A stretch of 64,000 bases of DNA, from NCBI GenBank assembly GCA_047967505.1, contig CM106538.1. The stretch is one strand, 5' to 3'. Within the stretch, counting starts at the first letter, position 1, and each line of letters opens with the position of its first letter. This DNA is from Dipteris shenzhenensis. Taxonomy: Eukaryota > Polypodiophyta > Polypodiopsida > Gleicheniales. The position numbers were made by a program, and so were the translations under genes. The notes beneath the pieces were generated by a model, which did not search any database, was not told the origin of the DNA, and saw only the letters and a program-made list of their open reading frames with translations. Of the stretch, positions 22,931-34,640 are shown one piece after another.

Positions 22931-23460
22931 GTTGTAAAAGGCACCCAGAGTCACACAAATTGACATTTTCCTTGGTTTTAAGATTAACTGCAAGCACCAC
23001 TAAAATAGTTCCAAGAACCAGCATGGTGATTGCAAGGAAATACACTTTCCTTGGTTTAGGATTAACTGTAACCTGCACTAAAATAGAACCATCATAGTGG
23101 TTGCACAAGGATTAACTTTCAATCCCTTGTTTTAATCTATTAATTACACTCTCATTACACTATAACAACATACTATTCCAACCATCGGCTGGTTTTAAAC
23201 CTACTCAATGGCATGTTGACAATATAAATTAGAAAAGGGGAACCCTCAGTGCAAAGTCTATGAACAATGGCATGTTGACAATATAAATTAGAAAAGGGGA
23301 ACCCTCAATGCAAAATATATGAACAATTGTGGGACTCCAATGGGGGCTCACGTGACCTAAACAATTAAGGTAAATACATTTTATTTGGTTTAGTAAGGAG
23401 TAGCTACAACCACCACTAAAATAACTCCAAGAACCACTGCAGTGGTTGTACCAAGCCAAT
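22931..23460. repeat. Small repeat cluster with a 59-bp tandem duplication
   Basis: GGCATGTTGACAATATAAAT starts copies at 23210 and 23269, period 59 bp, nearly identical. On either side, TTCCTTGGTTTTAAGATTAACTGCA-type units with CACTAAAATAGTTCCAAGAACC recur at about 22960, 23047 and 23390. Confidence 0.8.
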
Positions 23461-24089
23461 GTTAGTTTGTGGTGGTGGTCATGAGTGACTCTAGATCAGC
23501 ACAGAAATGATGCACGTAGATGATAGGTGGTGAATTGTAGGTAGATGATAGGTGGCAAGATGTGGGTAGATCATAGGATAGATTGTGGATAGTTTGATGC
23601 ATAAAGATGAAGCACAAATACTACACAACGGAGGGTAGAACTAGTCTGCTCTGTAGTGACATGTATCAAGCTCTATGGTGTTTAGAACATCAAGTTTTGA
23701 TAGATTGTGTCTCATTATTATGCCAATAAGGTAATCATTACATTATAATTTTTATGCCAGTAAGGCCATCATTACGTCAGATTGTTTTTTGGCAAGAGCG
23801 CGAGTTGCCCAAAATCCAAAATATGGCCCACCTACATTGCATCGTGGCCCCAAAACTACCCCTAAAATAATTTTGCAATTGGCAACAGCCGATCATGCAT
23901 CAACCCTACACCTATTTATGTATTAGCCCCTATTTATGAAAGCATACAATCTCAAGTGACTGACCATTGTAGCTTGTTATGCATTGTCATGATTCCTAAC
24001 TAGCAACACTCACACTTACATATAGATCCCCAGCTAGAACTAGCAACGTGATTATTATTTCAATCATTGGCCTTAGAAAATAATATTGC

Positions 24090-24120
<31 letters not shown>

Positions 24121-24260
24121 CTAAAATTTCATAAGATGTAAATGAAAATTGACCAACTTGTGAGGAAAAACGATAGCTGAATTTCAGCATTACATGTCTG
24201 ATTATTGGCCTATGTTGCTTTAAGCATGTGCATGATGTGCTCCTCATACTTCTTAGCATC
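23461..24260. other. Intergenic DNA with a (CT)n run
   Basis: A (CT) microsatellite at about 24089-24117. TAGATGATAGGTGG-type words repeat three times near 23518-23575. No gene seen. Confidence 0.5.
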
Positions 24261-24976
24261 CCCTTTATAGCCTACATACACCAACAAGGTGAGAGGGCTA
24301 CTGTTCCAAGATGACAATGATATGAAGGTCTTTATTGCATTGACCAATGGAAGAGATAATTACTTTATGTCCTTGGATGCCATCATCTAGGTAGCAGATG
24401 AGGAAGGATGCGTGAGCATCTTTTCCCATCATGATGTGGAGAAGAATGACATGTACATCCATGAGGGGATAGTGTCTATCTTATATGAGGTTACATACAA
24501 TTCTGAATGTGAGACACCCATGAGTAGTAAGGTTTTTGTGGATATAGAGAGTCCCAATCTATCGTAGGTGGTTGATGTGGCTCCCTTATAGATAGAGTTG
24601 CCTCATACAAGTCCCCATACAATGGTAAAAGTACTATCATTGTCTTGTTTGATACGATTAAGCCTCACAGTTTAATCAAGCTTGTGCACAAATTTGTCAA
24701 GTGGATGAGGTTCGAAGCTCTTATGATGGAGATGTGATATTTGATTTTCCGTGTGCAAGGGAAGCTACTTCAGAAATGGGGGGGATGGAGCATAAGATAG
24801 ATAATTATATGTCAACAAAGTCAGCATCTATTGGATAGTCATATGTGGATGGCTACTGATAGTCATATGTGGATGAAGCCAACCACTTCAAATGTTTCCT
24901 TTCAAGGAATTTGCAACATTAGCCATTGTATGGGAACTTGGAATGCAACAATTTAATCTATTCGTGGTACACAAAC
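24261..24976 (+). pseudogene. Unassigned coding-like relic before a gypsy Gag
   Basis: Plus-strand frames give protein-like stretches: FQDDNDMKVFIALTNGRDNYF at about 24305, then after a TAG VADEEGCVSIFSHHDVEKND to about 24450, continuing to YEVTYNSECETPMSSKVFVD. It precedes the Gag-protease relic on the same strand and may be the N-terminal part of that polyprotein. No motif identifies it. Confidence 0.3.
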
Positions 24977-24977
24977 A

Positions 24978-25682
24978 ATGACATTTTTAATGATTGTTGT
25001 TTCTAAAGATAACCCCAATCACACAGCAAATGAATGCCCCTTCCTAAGAGCCAAGATTAATGCACAAGGCAATCCATCACCAAGGTTGTGGTGCCACATC
25101 TGCACAGTTAGTGGGCATGACAAAAACGGTTGCATCTGCAACATATGCAACAACCCGCCCCGACCTCAACAATACCAACCGGCACCCATCCCAGTGTACA
25201 AGCTATCGGCATTTGCACAAGCACCCTCAACTATGAGGCTGAATCATGTTCCCATCCGGACATATCCAAGAGCAACAAATCTAGCTCCTCCGATAATTCC
25301 AATACAAGTACTTCAAGTCGAAGAAGTGGATTCGCAATTTGAGTATGAAGCTGAGTACCTACTGTACTATGTGGAAGGAGCAAAAGGTTCAATCCACGTC
25401 TATGCAAATCAAGTTCGTTGGCCCAACACATATCGAGCGCCAATCAAGTGTTACAGTTGTGGAGAGAATCACCAAATCGCTAAATACCCTCATAATGGTA
25501 GCCCCGCTACTTTCCAACCACTCTGCAGAGATTGTGCCATTGGTCATGCCTATATGGATTGTCCCATGAAAAATAAGGTCCCGCAACAAAATGAGGCTAA
25601 GCCTGACATACCAATCGGCATTATTGGGGTGGACCATCAAAGTCTAGGGCCGGCAAGCATACTCACATGTGAATGTAATTAG
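24978..25682 (+). pseudogene. Ty3/gypsy Gag relic with cysteine-rich knuckles
   Basis: This 234-residue open frame contains several cysteine/histidine groups: ANECPF, LWCHICTVSGHDKNGC (knuckle-like), CICNICNNPP, then KCYSCGENHQIAKYP and LCRDCAIGHAYMDCP. The last is CX2CX4HX4C. A series of zinc knuckles in a proline-rich context fits nucleocapsid of a gypsy-type element, and a retropepsin lies downstream on the same strand. It ends in a TAG at 25680. The N-terminal capsid is not clear. Confidence 0.6.
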
Positions 25683-26064
25683 ACGCTAGCAAAAAGAGGC
25701 CACCAAGGCTCCTAATATTCCAATTCAATCAAGAATACCTCTTCAAAAGAAAGCACAAGTGCCTATACCTCCATGCAATGAGTAGCCAAGCTCATCCACA
25801 TCAGCTCCTAATCCTCAAATAAAAGAAGCTCCATACCCTAATGCAGAAGTGGAGAAGGCTCAATTTCAAGCACTTCAACAATGGGTGGAAAAAGAGCAAG
25901 GTCAATTTGAGGCTGAGAAGCAAGCACAAGGTCCAATCCCTAACTTGGCCCCACCAAGTATCGACACTGTCCTCGAGCCTTTGTTCCAGCAATAAGATCC
26001 ACAACATAATGTACCACCATGCCAACTTGAAGGTGTCGCAGTCTCTAGCATTCTAAGTTGCCAT
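25683..26064 (+). other. Linker between Gag and protease relics
   Basis: Glutamine/proline-rich readable pieces in broken frames (for example EAPYPNAEVEKAQFQALQQWVEK near 25828), consistent with a Gag-Pol linker. Not intact. Confidence 0.4.
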
Positions 26065-26529
26065 GTGTTGATTCCCATTGGAATCATCTTACAAAATTGT
26101 CCCAATCTCTGGGAGAGTTTCAAAGTATGGATTGAACTAGCAAATCCCCCTCCCCCTATGGAAGACATCAAAGATATCCTTGTGCGGATGGGTGAGAGAG
26201 ATGACATATGCAACATCACCGTGCCTTTGATCCATAAAGCATATGATGAAGTCCAAGCCATATTGGATAGTGGAGCAAGTGTGAATGTCCTATCCAAGGA
26301 CCTCTATGATGAATGGGGTCTCCCACCAATGCAAAAGGCTAATTTCAACATATGCCTTGCAGATGATTCACATGCAAAGCCCTTGGGAATAGCGAATGGA
26401 GGGTCCACAAAAGTAGCAGCAGTCCGCTTTACTCTTCAATTCACAATCTTGGATCTCCCCAAGAAATGTTATCAAATCTTGCATGGACGTCCTTGGTTGC
26501 GTGAAGCATCAATTTCATTGGGACCTTGA
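26065..26529 (+). pseudogene. Retropepsin (aspartic protease) of a gypsy element
   Basis: The 154-residue frame has the active-site motif AILDSGASVNVLSKDLYDEWG (about residues 65-85). Toward the end it has FTILDLPKKCYQILHGRPWL, the hydrophobic-hydrophobic-GRPWL end seen in plant gypsy proteases. The catalytic Asp is intact. Retropepsin cleaves the Gag-Pol polyprotein in the particle. The frame stops at 26529 (TGA). RT is missing because, shortly downstream, the copia 3' LTR at about 26602 ends the gypsy sequence. Confidence 0.75.
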
Positions 26530-26601
26530 AACAAAGGCTGAAAATGCTCAATTTAAAGACCAAGTCTATGACAATGATTTAGGTATTCTCCATGCCCTAA
26601 T

Positions 26602-26772
26602 TAAGAGTGCTCTCAACGGAAGTAAGAACGGAAGAGGGAGAGAGAGATACAGAGAGCCACACAAGTTTTGGTGGGTGCAGAACCACCCTAATCTTCTTTT
26701 TCATTCATTTATATATGTGTTTGAGTATTGTACATAACCGGGGTAAAGGCACAGTGACCTTTAAACCCCACA
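26602..26772 (-). repeat. 3' LTR of the minus-strand copia element
   Basis: The outer 45-50 bp (26602-26650, GAGTGCTCTCAACGGAAG...) match 30952-30997 next to a primer binding site, which identifies this as LTR. The inner end is placed at CCCCACA (TGTGGGG on the minus strand), just after a purine-rich AGTGGGAGG tract. This gives a short LTR of about 170 bp. The inner boundary is inferred. Confidence 0.55.
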
Positions 26773-26825
26773 ACCTCCCACTTAAAGGACAATGTGCCTT
26801 TAAGGGAGAATAACCAGTGAGCATA

Positions 26826-28350
26826 CTATCCAATGCCCATCAATACATGACAATACTCAAACCGCTGACTAGGTAGACTCTTCATCAGCATATCTGCAGG
26901 GTTATCATCTATATGAACCTTGACAAGCTCTATGCGCTTGTCCTCAAGTACCTCCCTGATGAAATGGTACCTGACCTCAATGTGTTTGGTCTTTGCATGA
27001 AAGACCGGATTCCGTGCTAGCTGAATAGCACTCATGGAATCACTATGCAATGTCAGTACACCTCTATGAATCCCCAAATCTCCCACTAGCCGATCAAGCC
27101 ATATAGCCTCCTTGCAACCCTCTGTGGCTACAACATACTCAGCCTCTGTGGTAGACAAAGCAACGCACTTCTGTGCGCGAGACATCCACGGCACTGCACC
27201 ACTTGCAAAGGTGAACACATAACCAAAAGTGGATCTCCTACTATCCACATGCCCTGCATAGTCTAAATCTGTGTACCCAAGTAAATGCATGTCTCCTCTA
27301 CCAAAGCAGGTGCACATCTCCTTGGTACCCTTCATGTACCTCATGATGCACTTAACTACCTCCCAATGCCTCTTTCCTGGATTAGCCATATACCGGCTAA
27401 CAACTCCCACTACAGATGCAATGTCTGGTCTAGTAGCTATCATAGCATACATAAGACTCCCAACTGCTGATGCATAAGGAACCTTGGCCATCATGGCCCT
27501 TTCCTCATCTGATTTGGGACTATCTGTATGACTCAATTTCACATATGGAGGCAATGGAGTACTCACTGCCTTCCCCCCCTCCATATTGAAATGTTATAAT
27601 ACTTTTGTAACATACTCCTTCTGTGAAAGCCAAAGGAGTTTCCTACTCCGATCACGCGTGATGCGCATACCAAGAATATGACCTGCAAGTCCCAAATCCT
27701 TCATATCAAAGGCCTCATGCAACTTGGCCTTTAATGCATCTAGCTCATAAGTATTCTTGCTATCCAATAGCATATCATCCACATATAGTGCCAGGATTAT
27801 CAGGCTATTATCCTTAGCCCTTTTATGTAGAGGCAGTGATCAATTTCACTCCTAAAACCCTGGGACCAAATGAAAGCATCAAACTTCTAATACCATTCTC
27901 TAGGTGCTTGCTTAAGACCATAGAGACTCTTCTTCAACTTGCAAACTAAATGTTCTTTGCCCTTTTCTTCAAAGCCTTCCAGCTGCACCATGTAAATTTC
28001 CTCATGCAGATCCCCATGCAAGAAAGCTGTCTTGACATCCATCTGCATAAGCTCCATATCCTCTGATTCCACTAGTCCAAGCATGCATCTAAGTGTGGTC
28101 ATCTTCACAACCGGAGAGAATATCTCATCAAAGTCCACACCCTTCTCTTGCTTGAACCCTTTAGCAACCAAACGGGCCTTGTACCTAGGCACATCATCAC
28201 TTGTGACCTTCATTTTGTAGACCCATTTACATGGCAACACTTTCTTTCCATGTGGCAAAGAAACCAAGTCCCAAGTCTTATTCTTCATAAGTGAACTCAT
28301 CTCTGATTGCATAGCATACTCCCACTTGCGTTGATCCTCAGGATCATAGC
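26826..28350 (-). pseudogene. Ty1/copia reverse transcriptase and RNase H
   Basis: On the minus strand the frame opens with YAMQSEMSSLMKNKTWDLV, KWVYKMKV, PRYKARLVAKGF and QMDVKTAFLHGDL (RT motif A), then KLKKSLYGLKQAPREWY. A TAG near 27886 follows, and the same frame resumes through LYVDDML (RT motif C). A second stop near 27594 precedes MEGGKAVSTPLPPYVKLSH. RNase H follows: LLGYTDLDYAGHVDSRRST, WMSRAQKCVALSTTEAEY and HIDDNPADMLMKSLP, ending at 26826. RT-RNase H after integrase is the copia order. Apart from two stops and a one-base frameshift against integrase near 28350, the protein is well preserved, so the insertion is fairly young. RNase H acidic residues are present. Confidence 0.93.
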
Positions 28351-29599
28351 CTCTCTATAGCAAGAAGGCTCCCCGCAATCAGTAAGCATCACATAGTCTT
28401 CCCCTGGAACAAATCTATCAGGCGGTCTAGACACTCTAGATGATCTTCCCAAGGGCATTTCAGCTTGCTGTCCCACCTGCATATCAACCACATTTGGCTC
28501 ATCATTTCCACCAATAGATGATCCATCATCTACCCTTGATTGTATACCTGTGGGAGTACCTGGTGGTACCATTTCTTGCACATTTGGTGCATGGACAGCA
28601 TGCTGTCTATCAACATATGCAGGTGCGTTCACATCCTGGAAAGTGATTCTCCTCATTTTCACATCCCTCATAGGTGCCTTATGCATCTTCTTCTCATTGA
28701 AGACTACATCATGGCTGCGTATGATCTTCTTTGCTTTTGGATCCCAAAGACGATAGCCCATCTCTCCACTTTTACCATAACCCAGAAACATGCATTTCCT
28801 AGACTTAGGATCTAGCTTCTTTCGAAGCTCTTTTGGCACATGTGCATATGCCTCACACCCAAATATATGCAAATGAGAGTAAGAGGGCTTCTTGCCACTC
28901 CATGCCTCTTCAGGAATACCACCATCCAAACTCTTACTAGGTGATCTATTGATCACATGCACTGCAGTCTTCATTGCCTCAGCCCAAAAACCACCAGAAA
29001 GACTTGCATTGGAAAGCATGCATTGCAACCTTTCTTGAATGGTACGATTCATCTTTTCTGCAACTGGATTTTGCTTTAGAGTACGAGGGGATGTGAGCTC
29101 TCTCTTAATCCCACGTGTATCACAGAAATGCTGAAAGTCATGAGAGAGATACTCTCCACCATTGTCAGTTTGTGGGCATTTAAGCGTTCTACCTGACTGC
29201 AAGGCTAGCCATTTCTGAAATACTTGGAATACATCACTCTTCCAAGCTATAGCATAAGCCCACACTTTCCTAGTTGCATCATCAATGAATCACATAGTAT
29301 TCAGCCCCGCCTAATGATCGTGTAGGCATGGGACCACATATGTCTGAATGCACCAAATCAAGCTTTTCAAACTCTTTCTTTCCCCTTCTTTTATGAGCTG
29401 ATTTAGTCTGCTTCCCATAGAGACAGTGCTCACAAAATTCAAAATCAGAGAAACTCAAATGCGGTACATAACCCAAATGGCATAAGAGTTTCATTCCATT
29501 CAGGTTCATGTGCCCCAACTTGCAAGAGAGAATCACACCAAATACCAGGTGCACCCAAATGTGTATGCCACAATAGATTGAAATATCACCAAAACTCAA
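28297..29599 (-). pseudogene. Ty1/copia pre-integrase domain and integrase
   Basis: The minus-strand upstream part (29599-29282) carries HLGYVPHLSFSDFEFCEHCLYGKQ, the CX2C half of the pre-integrase zinc domain, then DLVHSDICGPM with the first catalytic Asp. After a small frame change, the 29265-28297 frame has CPQTDNGGEYLSHDF (second Asp) and LKQNPVAEKMNRTIQERLQ (catalytic Glu). HIFGCEAYAHVPKELRKKLD and KCMFLGYGKSGEMGYRLWDP follow, typical of the copia integrase C-terminal part. The D,D,E triad is complete. The integrase inserts the cDNA copy into the genome. It is inactive here because of frame breaks and loss of Gag. Confidence 0.93.
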
Positions 29600-30935
29600 A
29601 GCTCAAAGCATCAAAAGATGCAGCTGACTCATGTGCATGTACTATGCATCCATATGAGCAAATCTGGCCCAAAAGAAAAATGCCAACTGCAATGGCAATC
29701 CAAAATGCCAATAAGTGCCAAATGGCTCAAGCATAAACACCATCCACGGGCATATGCATTACCAATATCTCATCCAAGAGAGCATAACACTATCAGTACA
29801 TCACCTGCAATGTGTCAAAGCTGTCCCTCAGCATAAAGTAGCATCCATGTGCAAAGCGTCCATAAAAAATAGCATCCACAAGGCAATCTGGGCCTATCAG
29901 CGCATCCAATAAGGATCGCAATGCATCCAAATGGCCTATAAATCATCCACTGCAACCCAATGCACACAACGAATGAGCGCACATGGCTCAAACTGCAACT
30001 AGAGTGATCTGCATAAGGTATGCTCAAGAAATCATGGTCCCAGGGAAAAGACCGCTACTAAAAATAGAACCTGAGATGCCTCAAAACATGGGTGCCATTG
30101 TATAATCGGACTCAGCAAGAAAATCTGCAAATATCTCTCTTTTGTCGAAACTCGAAAATCCCAACCGATGAGTGAGAAATGGGAGTCAACACTTATCCAC
30201 TGCCATGTGGCATAAATCTAAGGTTTCAAAACCTTAGAATGAAAAATGCATAATAGAGAGACGAAATCCAATACACAGAGATCTATAATTCTGAAAATAC
30301 TCCACAAATCGTGCAAGAACTAATAGGTAAGGGTTTTTGGGCGTCCGAAACGCAATGGGACAGATGGATTTGGAAACCGTGGTCTCAATCACTGGGTCCA
30401 ACACACGAACTGAAAAAACGTTTTTGGAAAGAGAGCTGTTTGTAAACTCCATCGGAGTACGAATGATGAGCAACATAGAAGTTTTAGGACTCCTGAGTCC
30501 ACCGGAACTGACAGATCTGCAAATGGTTACTCCAAACTTGAGTTCCAACACCTGGGTAGAAAAATGCAAAAACTGACACAGTGAGTCAAAAATCCAATGA
30601 AATGATCCCAGATTCAAGAATGAAGGTGTTTCCAAGCTCCTGAAGCAAAGTGGACACCAAAAGCAAGCAATAGTTGCCTCTACAAGTCAATACGGAGTCT
30701 CTCTCATCGAACGAAATAGGGAAAAGCTCAAAAAACGACTTTTTCTTTGAAAACACTTAACAGGCTCTCAAAACCACATCGCAAAGCCAAAGTGACTTTT
30801 CCAAAGGTTCCTCCAAGGTCTCTGCATACTCGGATGCAAGTAAAGTCACCCACAAAGCTTCCCACAGAGCTTCTCCTTCCTCCCACAGAGCTGCTAAGCT
30901 TCCAAGCATTCACACACACTCAGCTAGATCACCCG
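29600..30935 (-). other. Expected Gag region of the copia element, no Gag seen
   Basis: Between the pre-integrase domain and the primer binding site, about 1.3 kb should encode the leader, Gag and protease. I find no long frame, no CCHC knuckle and no DSG protease motif. Words such as CATCCA and GCATCC recur between 29640 and 29950. Sequence around 30320-30560 reads like a leader but is not identifiable. Either Gag-protease has decayed or it was replaced by a non-coding segment. Confidence 0.45.
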
Positions 30936-30997
30936 GGCTCTGATACCAGTTGAGAGTGCTCTAAATGGAAGCAAGAACAGAGAGGGAGAGAGGTTCA
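30936..30997 (-). repeat. Copia primer binding site and truncated 5' LTR
   Basis: GGCTCTGATACCA at 30936-30948 is the reverse complement of TGGTATCAGAGCC, the initiator-Met tRNA primer binding site of copia elements. Immediately outside, 30951-30997 matches the outer end of the 3' LTR. Beyond about 31000 the sequence is gypsy pol, not LTR, so only 45-50 bp of the 5' LTR remain. Confidence 0.75.
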
Positions 30998-30999
30998 TG

Positions 31000-31440
31000 T
31001 GGGAGCATGCACCACCACAGGATATGGTCTTTCCCAAGCTTGTACACATGTCCAGCAATCAGTTTAAAGGGGACATCCTGAATGATCCGTTTCCTCTTTT
31101 GTGTTGGGGTTAGTCCTTTAGGAAATTCACCTGTGGACAAAAATTACACAATGTTTGCATACCATGGTGGAAAGGAGTCCACAACAAACAAGCAATCATC
31201 CTTTAGCACTATCACACCAAAGAGGCATGCATCCAGTAGTTCAATCCTCCACCTCGGTTGCTGCTTCACCCAAAGAGATCCATGACAAATGACCTATAGG
31301 TTGACAAAATCGGCTTGCTTGCACAAAAATGTCAAAGTTGAATTCTTGAAAAAGAAGTATCCATCTGCTTAATCTACCCCCAAGTGTGGGTTTGTTCAAC
31401 AAATTCTTGAGAGCTTGATGATCAATGATGATGATTACTA
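31000..31440 (-). pseudogene. Ty3/gypsy RNase H end and HHCC linker
   Basis: The minus strand reads IIDHQALKNLLNKPTLGGRLSRW then LFQEFNFDIF at about 31430-31330, the C-terminal RNase H signature of gypsy elements. After several frame breaks come FPPWYANIV, FLSTGEFPKGLTPTQKRKR and VYKLGKDHIL (about 31180-31030), the stretch that precedes the integrase HHCC finger. The copia element at 30997 cuts it off, so the integrase is missing. Confidence 0.75.
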
Positions 31441-32800
31441 CTCAAGAGGGAGTACCGGTACTTTGTCATGGCATAATCCATGCCCATTCCCTACGGATAG
31501 TGGTAGTATAGTTTCATTTTGCATCTTTGAATTGTCTATTGGCACAGTTTGTGCTCTGCATTCAGTTGGGCCAATATTGCACCAAAAACCAATCCATTGC
31601 ATCTACATGTACATGAAGAATGATATTCCATTGAGGTGCCATAGGATGGGTGCCTTCACTAAATAGTCCTTTAGATTTTTGAACACTAGTTACTGAGGTG
31701 TGGACCAAAGGAAGGATTGTTCCTAGTGGAGGATTTCTATCAATGCCACTGTTATGTCGGCATAGTGGTGGAGGATTGTCCCTTGTGGAGGAGTTTTGTT
31801 AATGTCGGCATAGCGGTGGAGGATTGTCCCTTATGGAGGAGTTTTGTCAATGCCACTGCTATGTCGGCATAGAACCAAAAGAATCTTAAAAAATAACCCA
31901 CATGTCCCAAAAAGGACTTGACTTTGTGGGATGTGTGAGGAATGGGCAAGGCTAGTATCACCTCCACCTTTGTGGGTCTATGCTCATACCCTCAGCCAAG
32001 ACAATGTGACCTAGGAGAACCCCTTGTGCTAGGAAAAGGATTTGTCAAGATTTACGCACAACCGGGCTTCTCTGCACTTGTCAAAAATCCATCTCAACTT
32101 ATTGATGTGATCAGTTTGTATAGTAGGGTCCATGTGAGAGGCATTCTTACCATTGAAAGCTGAGAAATCATCCAATAGTACCTCAAGAAACTTTCCAATA
32201 TTCTCTTGGAAGAGTTTGGTAACCAGGCATTGAAATGTTGATGGTGCATTGCAAAGACCAAAAGGCATCATCCTGTAGGCATATGTTCCCCATTGGGTGA
32301 CAAAGGTGGTATTTAACTAATCTTGCTCTTGAACCCAAACCTAGTTGTACCATGAAGGAGTATAGAGCATGACCAGCTACTATCTTCAACACCCTATTAG
32401 TGAAGGGAAGGGGAAACAATATCATCTTGTGGTGACATTTAAACTCTGATAGTCAATGCACACCCAGAGCTTGCCTGTCTCCCTTTTGGACATGATTACA
32501 ATTCCATTGACCCACTCAGAGTAGTCCACGGGCTTGTTCCATTTTCTGGATGTCAACTTGGACCTCCTTGCCATAGTTGGGATTCATGCGGTATGGGCCT
32601 TTGATCACTGGGTTTGCCTTCAGGTACAACTCGATACTATGCTCCACCATGAACTCAGCCACCACAACTCCCTTTAAATCTTTGTATGAACAAGCAAAGA
32701 CATCCACATGTTCTTGGGAAAAATCAGTTGAAGTAGCAAGAAGATACTCATGATCCAAGACCCAACTTGCTACCTTCTCAGTCCCGATGTTGAGGTACCA
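31441..32800 (-). pseudogene. Ty3/gypsy reverse transcriptase relic
   Basis: Minus-strand pieces, in pol order, are IELYLKANPVIKGPYRMNP (about 32640-32580), MMPFGLCNAPSTFQCLV (32271) and FLEVLLDDFSAF, where the xxDD catalytic pair reads LLDD instead of YVDD. HINKLRWIFDKCREARLCVNLDK, FLGHVGYFLRFF (about 31910) and MAPQWNIILHVHVDA (about 31650) follow, marking the thumb and RNase H start. The set is unmistakably gypsy RT-RNase H. Many frameshifts show old decay. A 48-bp tandem unit is inserted at 31757-31852. Confidence 0.88.
31757..31870 (-). repeat. 48-bp tandem unit in the gypsy pol relic
   Basis: TCGGCATAGTGGTGGAGGAT starts copies at 31757 and 31805 (period 48), with a partial third start near 31861. 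In the minus frame each unit reads LTKLLHKGQSSTxMPT. Confidence 0.85.
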
Positions 32801-33500
32801 CCATTCTAATGCACTTGGGGAATACTTGTGGATGTGGGGTGGTTGGTCACCCCTTATCTCAACCCTACATGTGTAGGAGTGTCTTCGAGGGGAAAGTCCC
32901 TACTCACTTCCCTCAACCAAGTTGGAGGAAAGGATGCTGGAGTGATTTTTAGAAGTGGTTGAGATGTAGAAAGGGCATTAGAGGAGGACTTATTTTCACC
33001 TTTTTGTGCCTGCTTGAGCATTCCACGGTATGGTAAGCTTCCACCTCATACGTGGTTCTGGGTACATCTTCTATCATGGTGAGATATGCCTTAGAAAGGT
33101 ATAGGTCAAGCAAGGTGAGGTCCTTGACATCTTCTTCTTCAGGCACAAGGTGTGTTTGCCTCTTACTTGAGAGAGCTCTAAAGCCAGTGTGTATGTGAAC
33201 TACTACTCCTAGGCGCTCTTGTTGTTCATGATTCTGGCTATGTCCAACATCATACCTGAAAGTGCTCTGTGTCTTGGAGGAGGAAGTTCCCACATCGGCC
33301 TCTGGCAAACACTAGTCATGTTGTGGTCAGGCCTAGTCATGTTGTGGCCTAGCTTTGGTATCAGATTGATCAAAATAGTCATCCACCCATCTAGGACTCT
33401 CCAAGTCCTCAGCATCCTCTACCCATCCAATACTCTCCAGGTCCTCTATGTCCTCTATGTCCTTATCACTAGTCTCCATTGTACTATTACTATCCTAAGT
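32801..33500 (-). other. Gypsy pol N-terminal relic, poorly readable
   Basis: Minus-strand frames at 33308-32949 and nearby are acidic or serine-rich without a domain. Position, between the protease relic at 34.3 kb and RT at 32.7 kb, suggests the protease-RT linker of the same gypsy element. Confidence 0.4.
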
Positions 33501-33542
33501 CTACTCATCCCACAATGGTTGTAGAATGGCCCCCTTGGGGTT

Positions 33543-33722
33543 GGTGCGACCCATGTTGTGTGTTAACATTGGACCTACATCTAGAGGGTTGGTGCCACCC
33601 ATGTCGTGTGTCAACCTTGGACCTAGCTCTTGAGGGTTAGTGCCACCCATGTCATATGTCAACATTGGAACTACCTCTTGAGGATGGTTTCCGCCCATGT
33701 CATCTGTCAACATTGGGCCATC
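33543..33722 (-). repeat. 48-bp tandem repeat encoding a 16-residue motif
   Basis: Units start at 33543, 33591, 33639 and 33687 (the last partial). In the minus frame they read GPMLTHDMGGTNPQEV with variants, in a 119-residue open frame. Length 48 keeps the reading frame. Likely a protein-coding minisatellite in the linker of the gypsy polyprotein. Confidence 0.85.
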
Positions 33723-34069
33723 CCGCTCATTGGATCTAGTCACGCTGGTGATCTCAACATCACCCTCCCATATAGTTTTGGATTCTATCCTCCAATACAT
33801 GTGAGGATTGTTGTTGAGACCAAAGGGCATTGTGTGAGGTTCACCTAGAAAAAGGGTCAAAGATTTATTGGGTCTTACTGCTTCCTATACCCTCCCACAT
33901 AGAGGATAGTTGTCACAATCTAGAGAACTTATTTCTGCCATGTTAACAAACAAGGAGCCCAAGGCGCCCATCTAGTATAAGATAACAACTTCATTTTCAT
34001 CTGGGATATCATGATCTAGCAAGTAGGTCAAGATTTCGAAACCCTTCATGGCTTCTGATTCCTCTCCTC

Positions 34070-34640
34070 CATCTTGGTCATCTCTGATGGGGCAGTCCCC
34101 AAGAGCCCAATCCTCCTCTTCCACTCAGGCTACTCTTCAAAATCCTCTCCCCCTAGTTTAATGGGTCAGTTTCCCATAACCATATCTATTTCCAAGGATG
34201 TGGATCCTAAGGGCAACCAAACTTCATTGTTGACCAATCTTCATGGTCTACAAGGAGTAAAGGAGGTTTGTTCATCCTCAGACATATCTAAGATGAGAAA
34301 GTTGGACAAGAATGTCACACCGCCAATCTTCATGCTAATACCCTTGACTACTCCCATAGGCTTCACTCTGCGTTGATCAGCCATGCGAACTTAAAAATAG
34401 ACGTCAATTGTCAACTTCAAACTCAGACCTTTTGGCATGATGTTTATCTTCACTCCATTAATATCCACAATGAGCTTGGGACTTTGTTCACATGTGAGGG
34501 AAGCATAAGCCAAGTAGTGATCTCTTGGGTCCTGTCTCTGGTGTGGACCCGCCCTGAACAAGTCCCTTGTGTTGAAATCCTGGCATGTGGTTCATGAATG
34601 CGATGGTCTAGTCCTTGATTTGTGGAATCAACCAAAAAAG
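34070..34640 (-). pseudogene. Ty3/gypsy protease relic
   Basis: The minus strand reads PKLIVDINGVKINIMPKGLSL (about 34470-34410). After a TAA it reads RRVKPMGVVKGISMKIGG and FLSNFLILDMSEDEQ (about 34370-34270), then CRPW and NNEVWLPLGSTSLEID. This is the pattern around and after the active site of plant gypsy retropepsins (RxxPLGxxxxVxVxxG, FxILDM, GRPFL). The DSG motif itself is not visible. Same strand and order as the RT relic at 32 kb. Confidence 0.65.
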
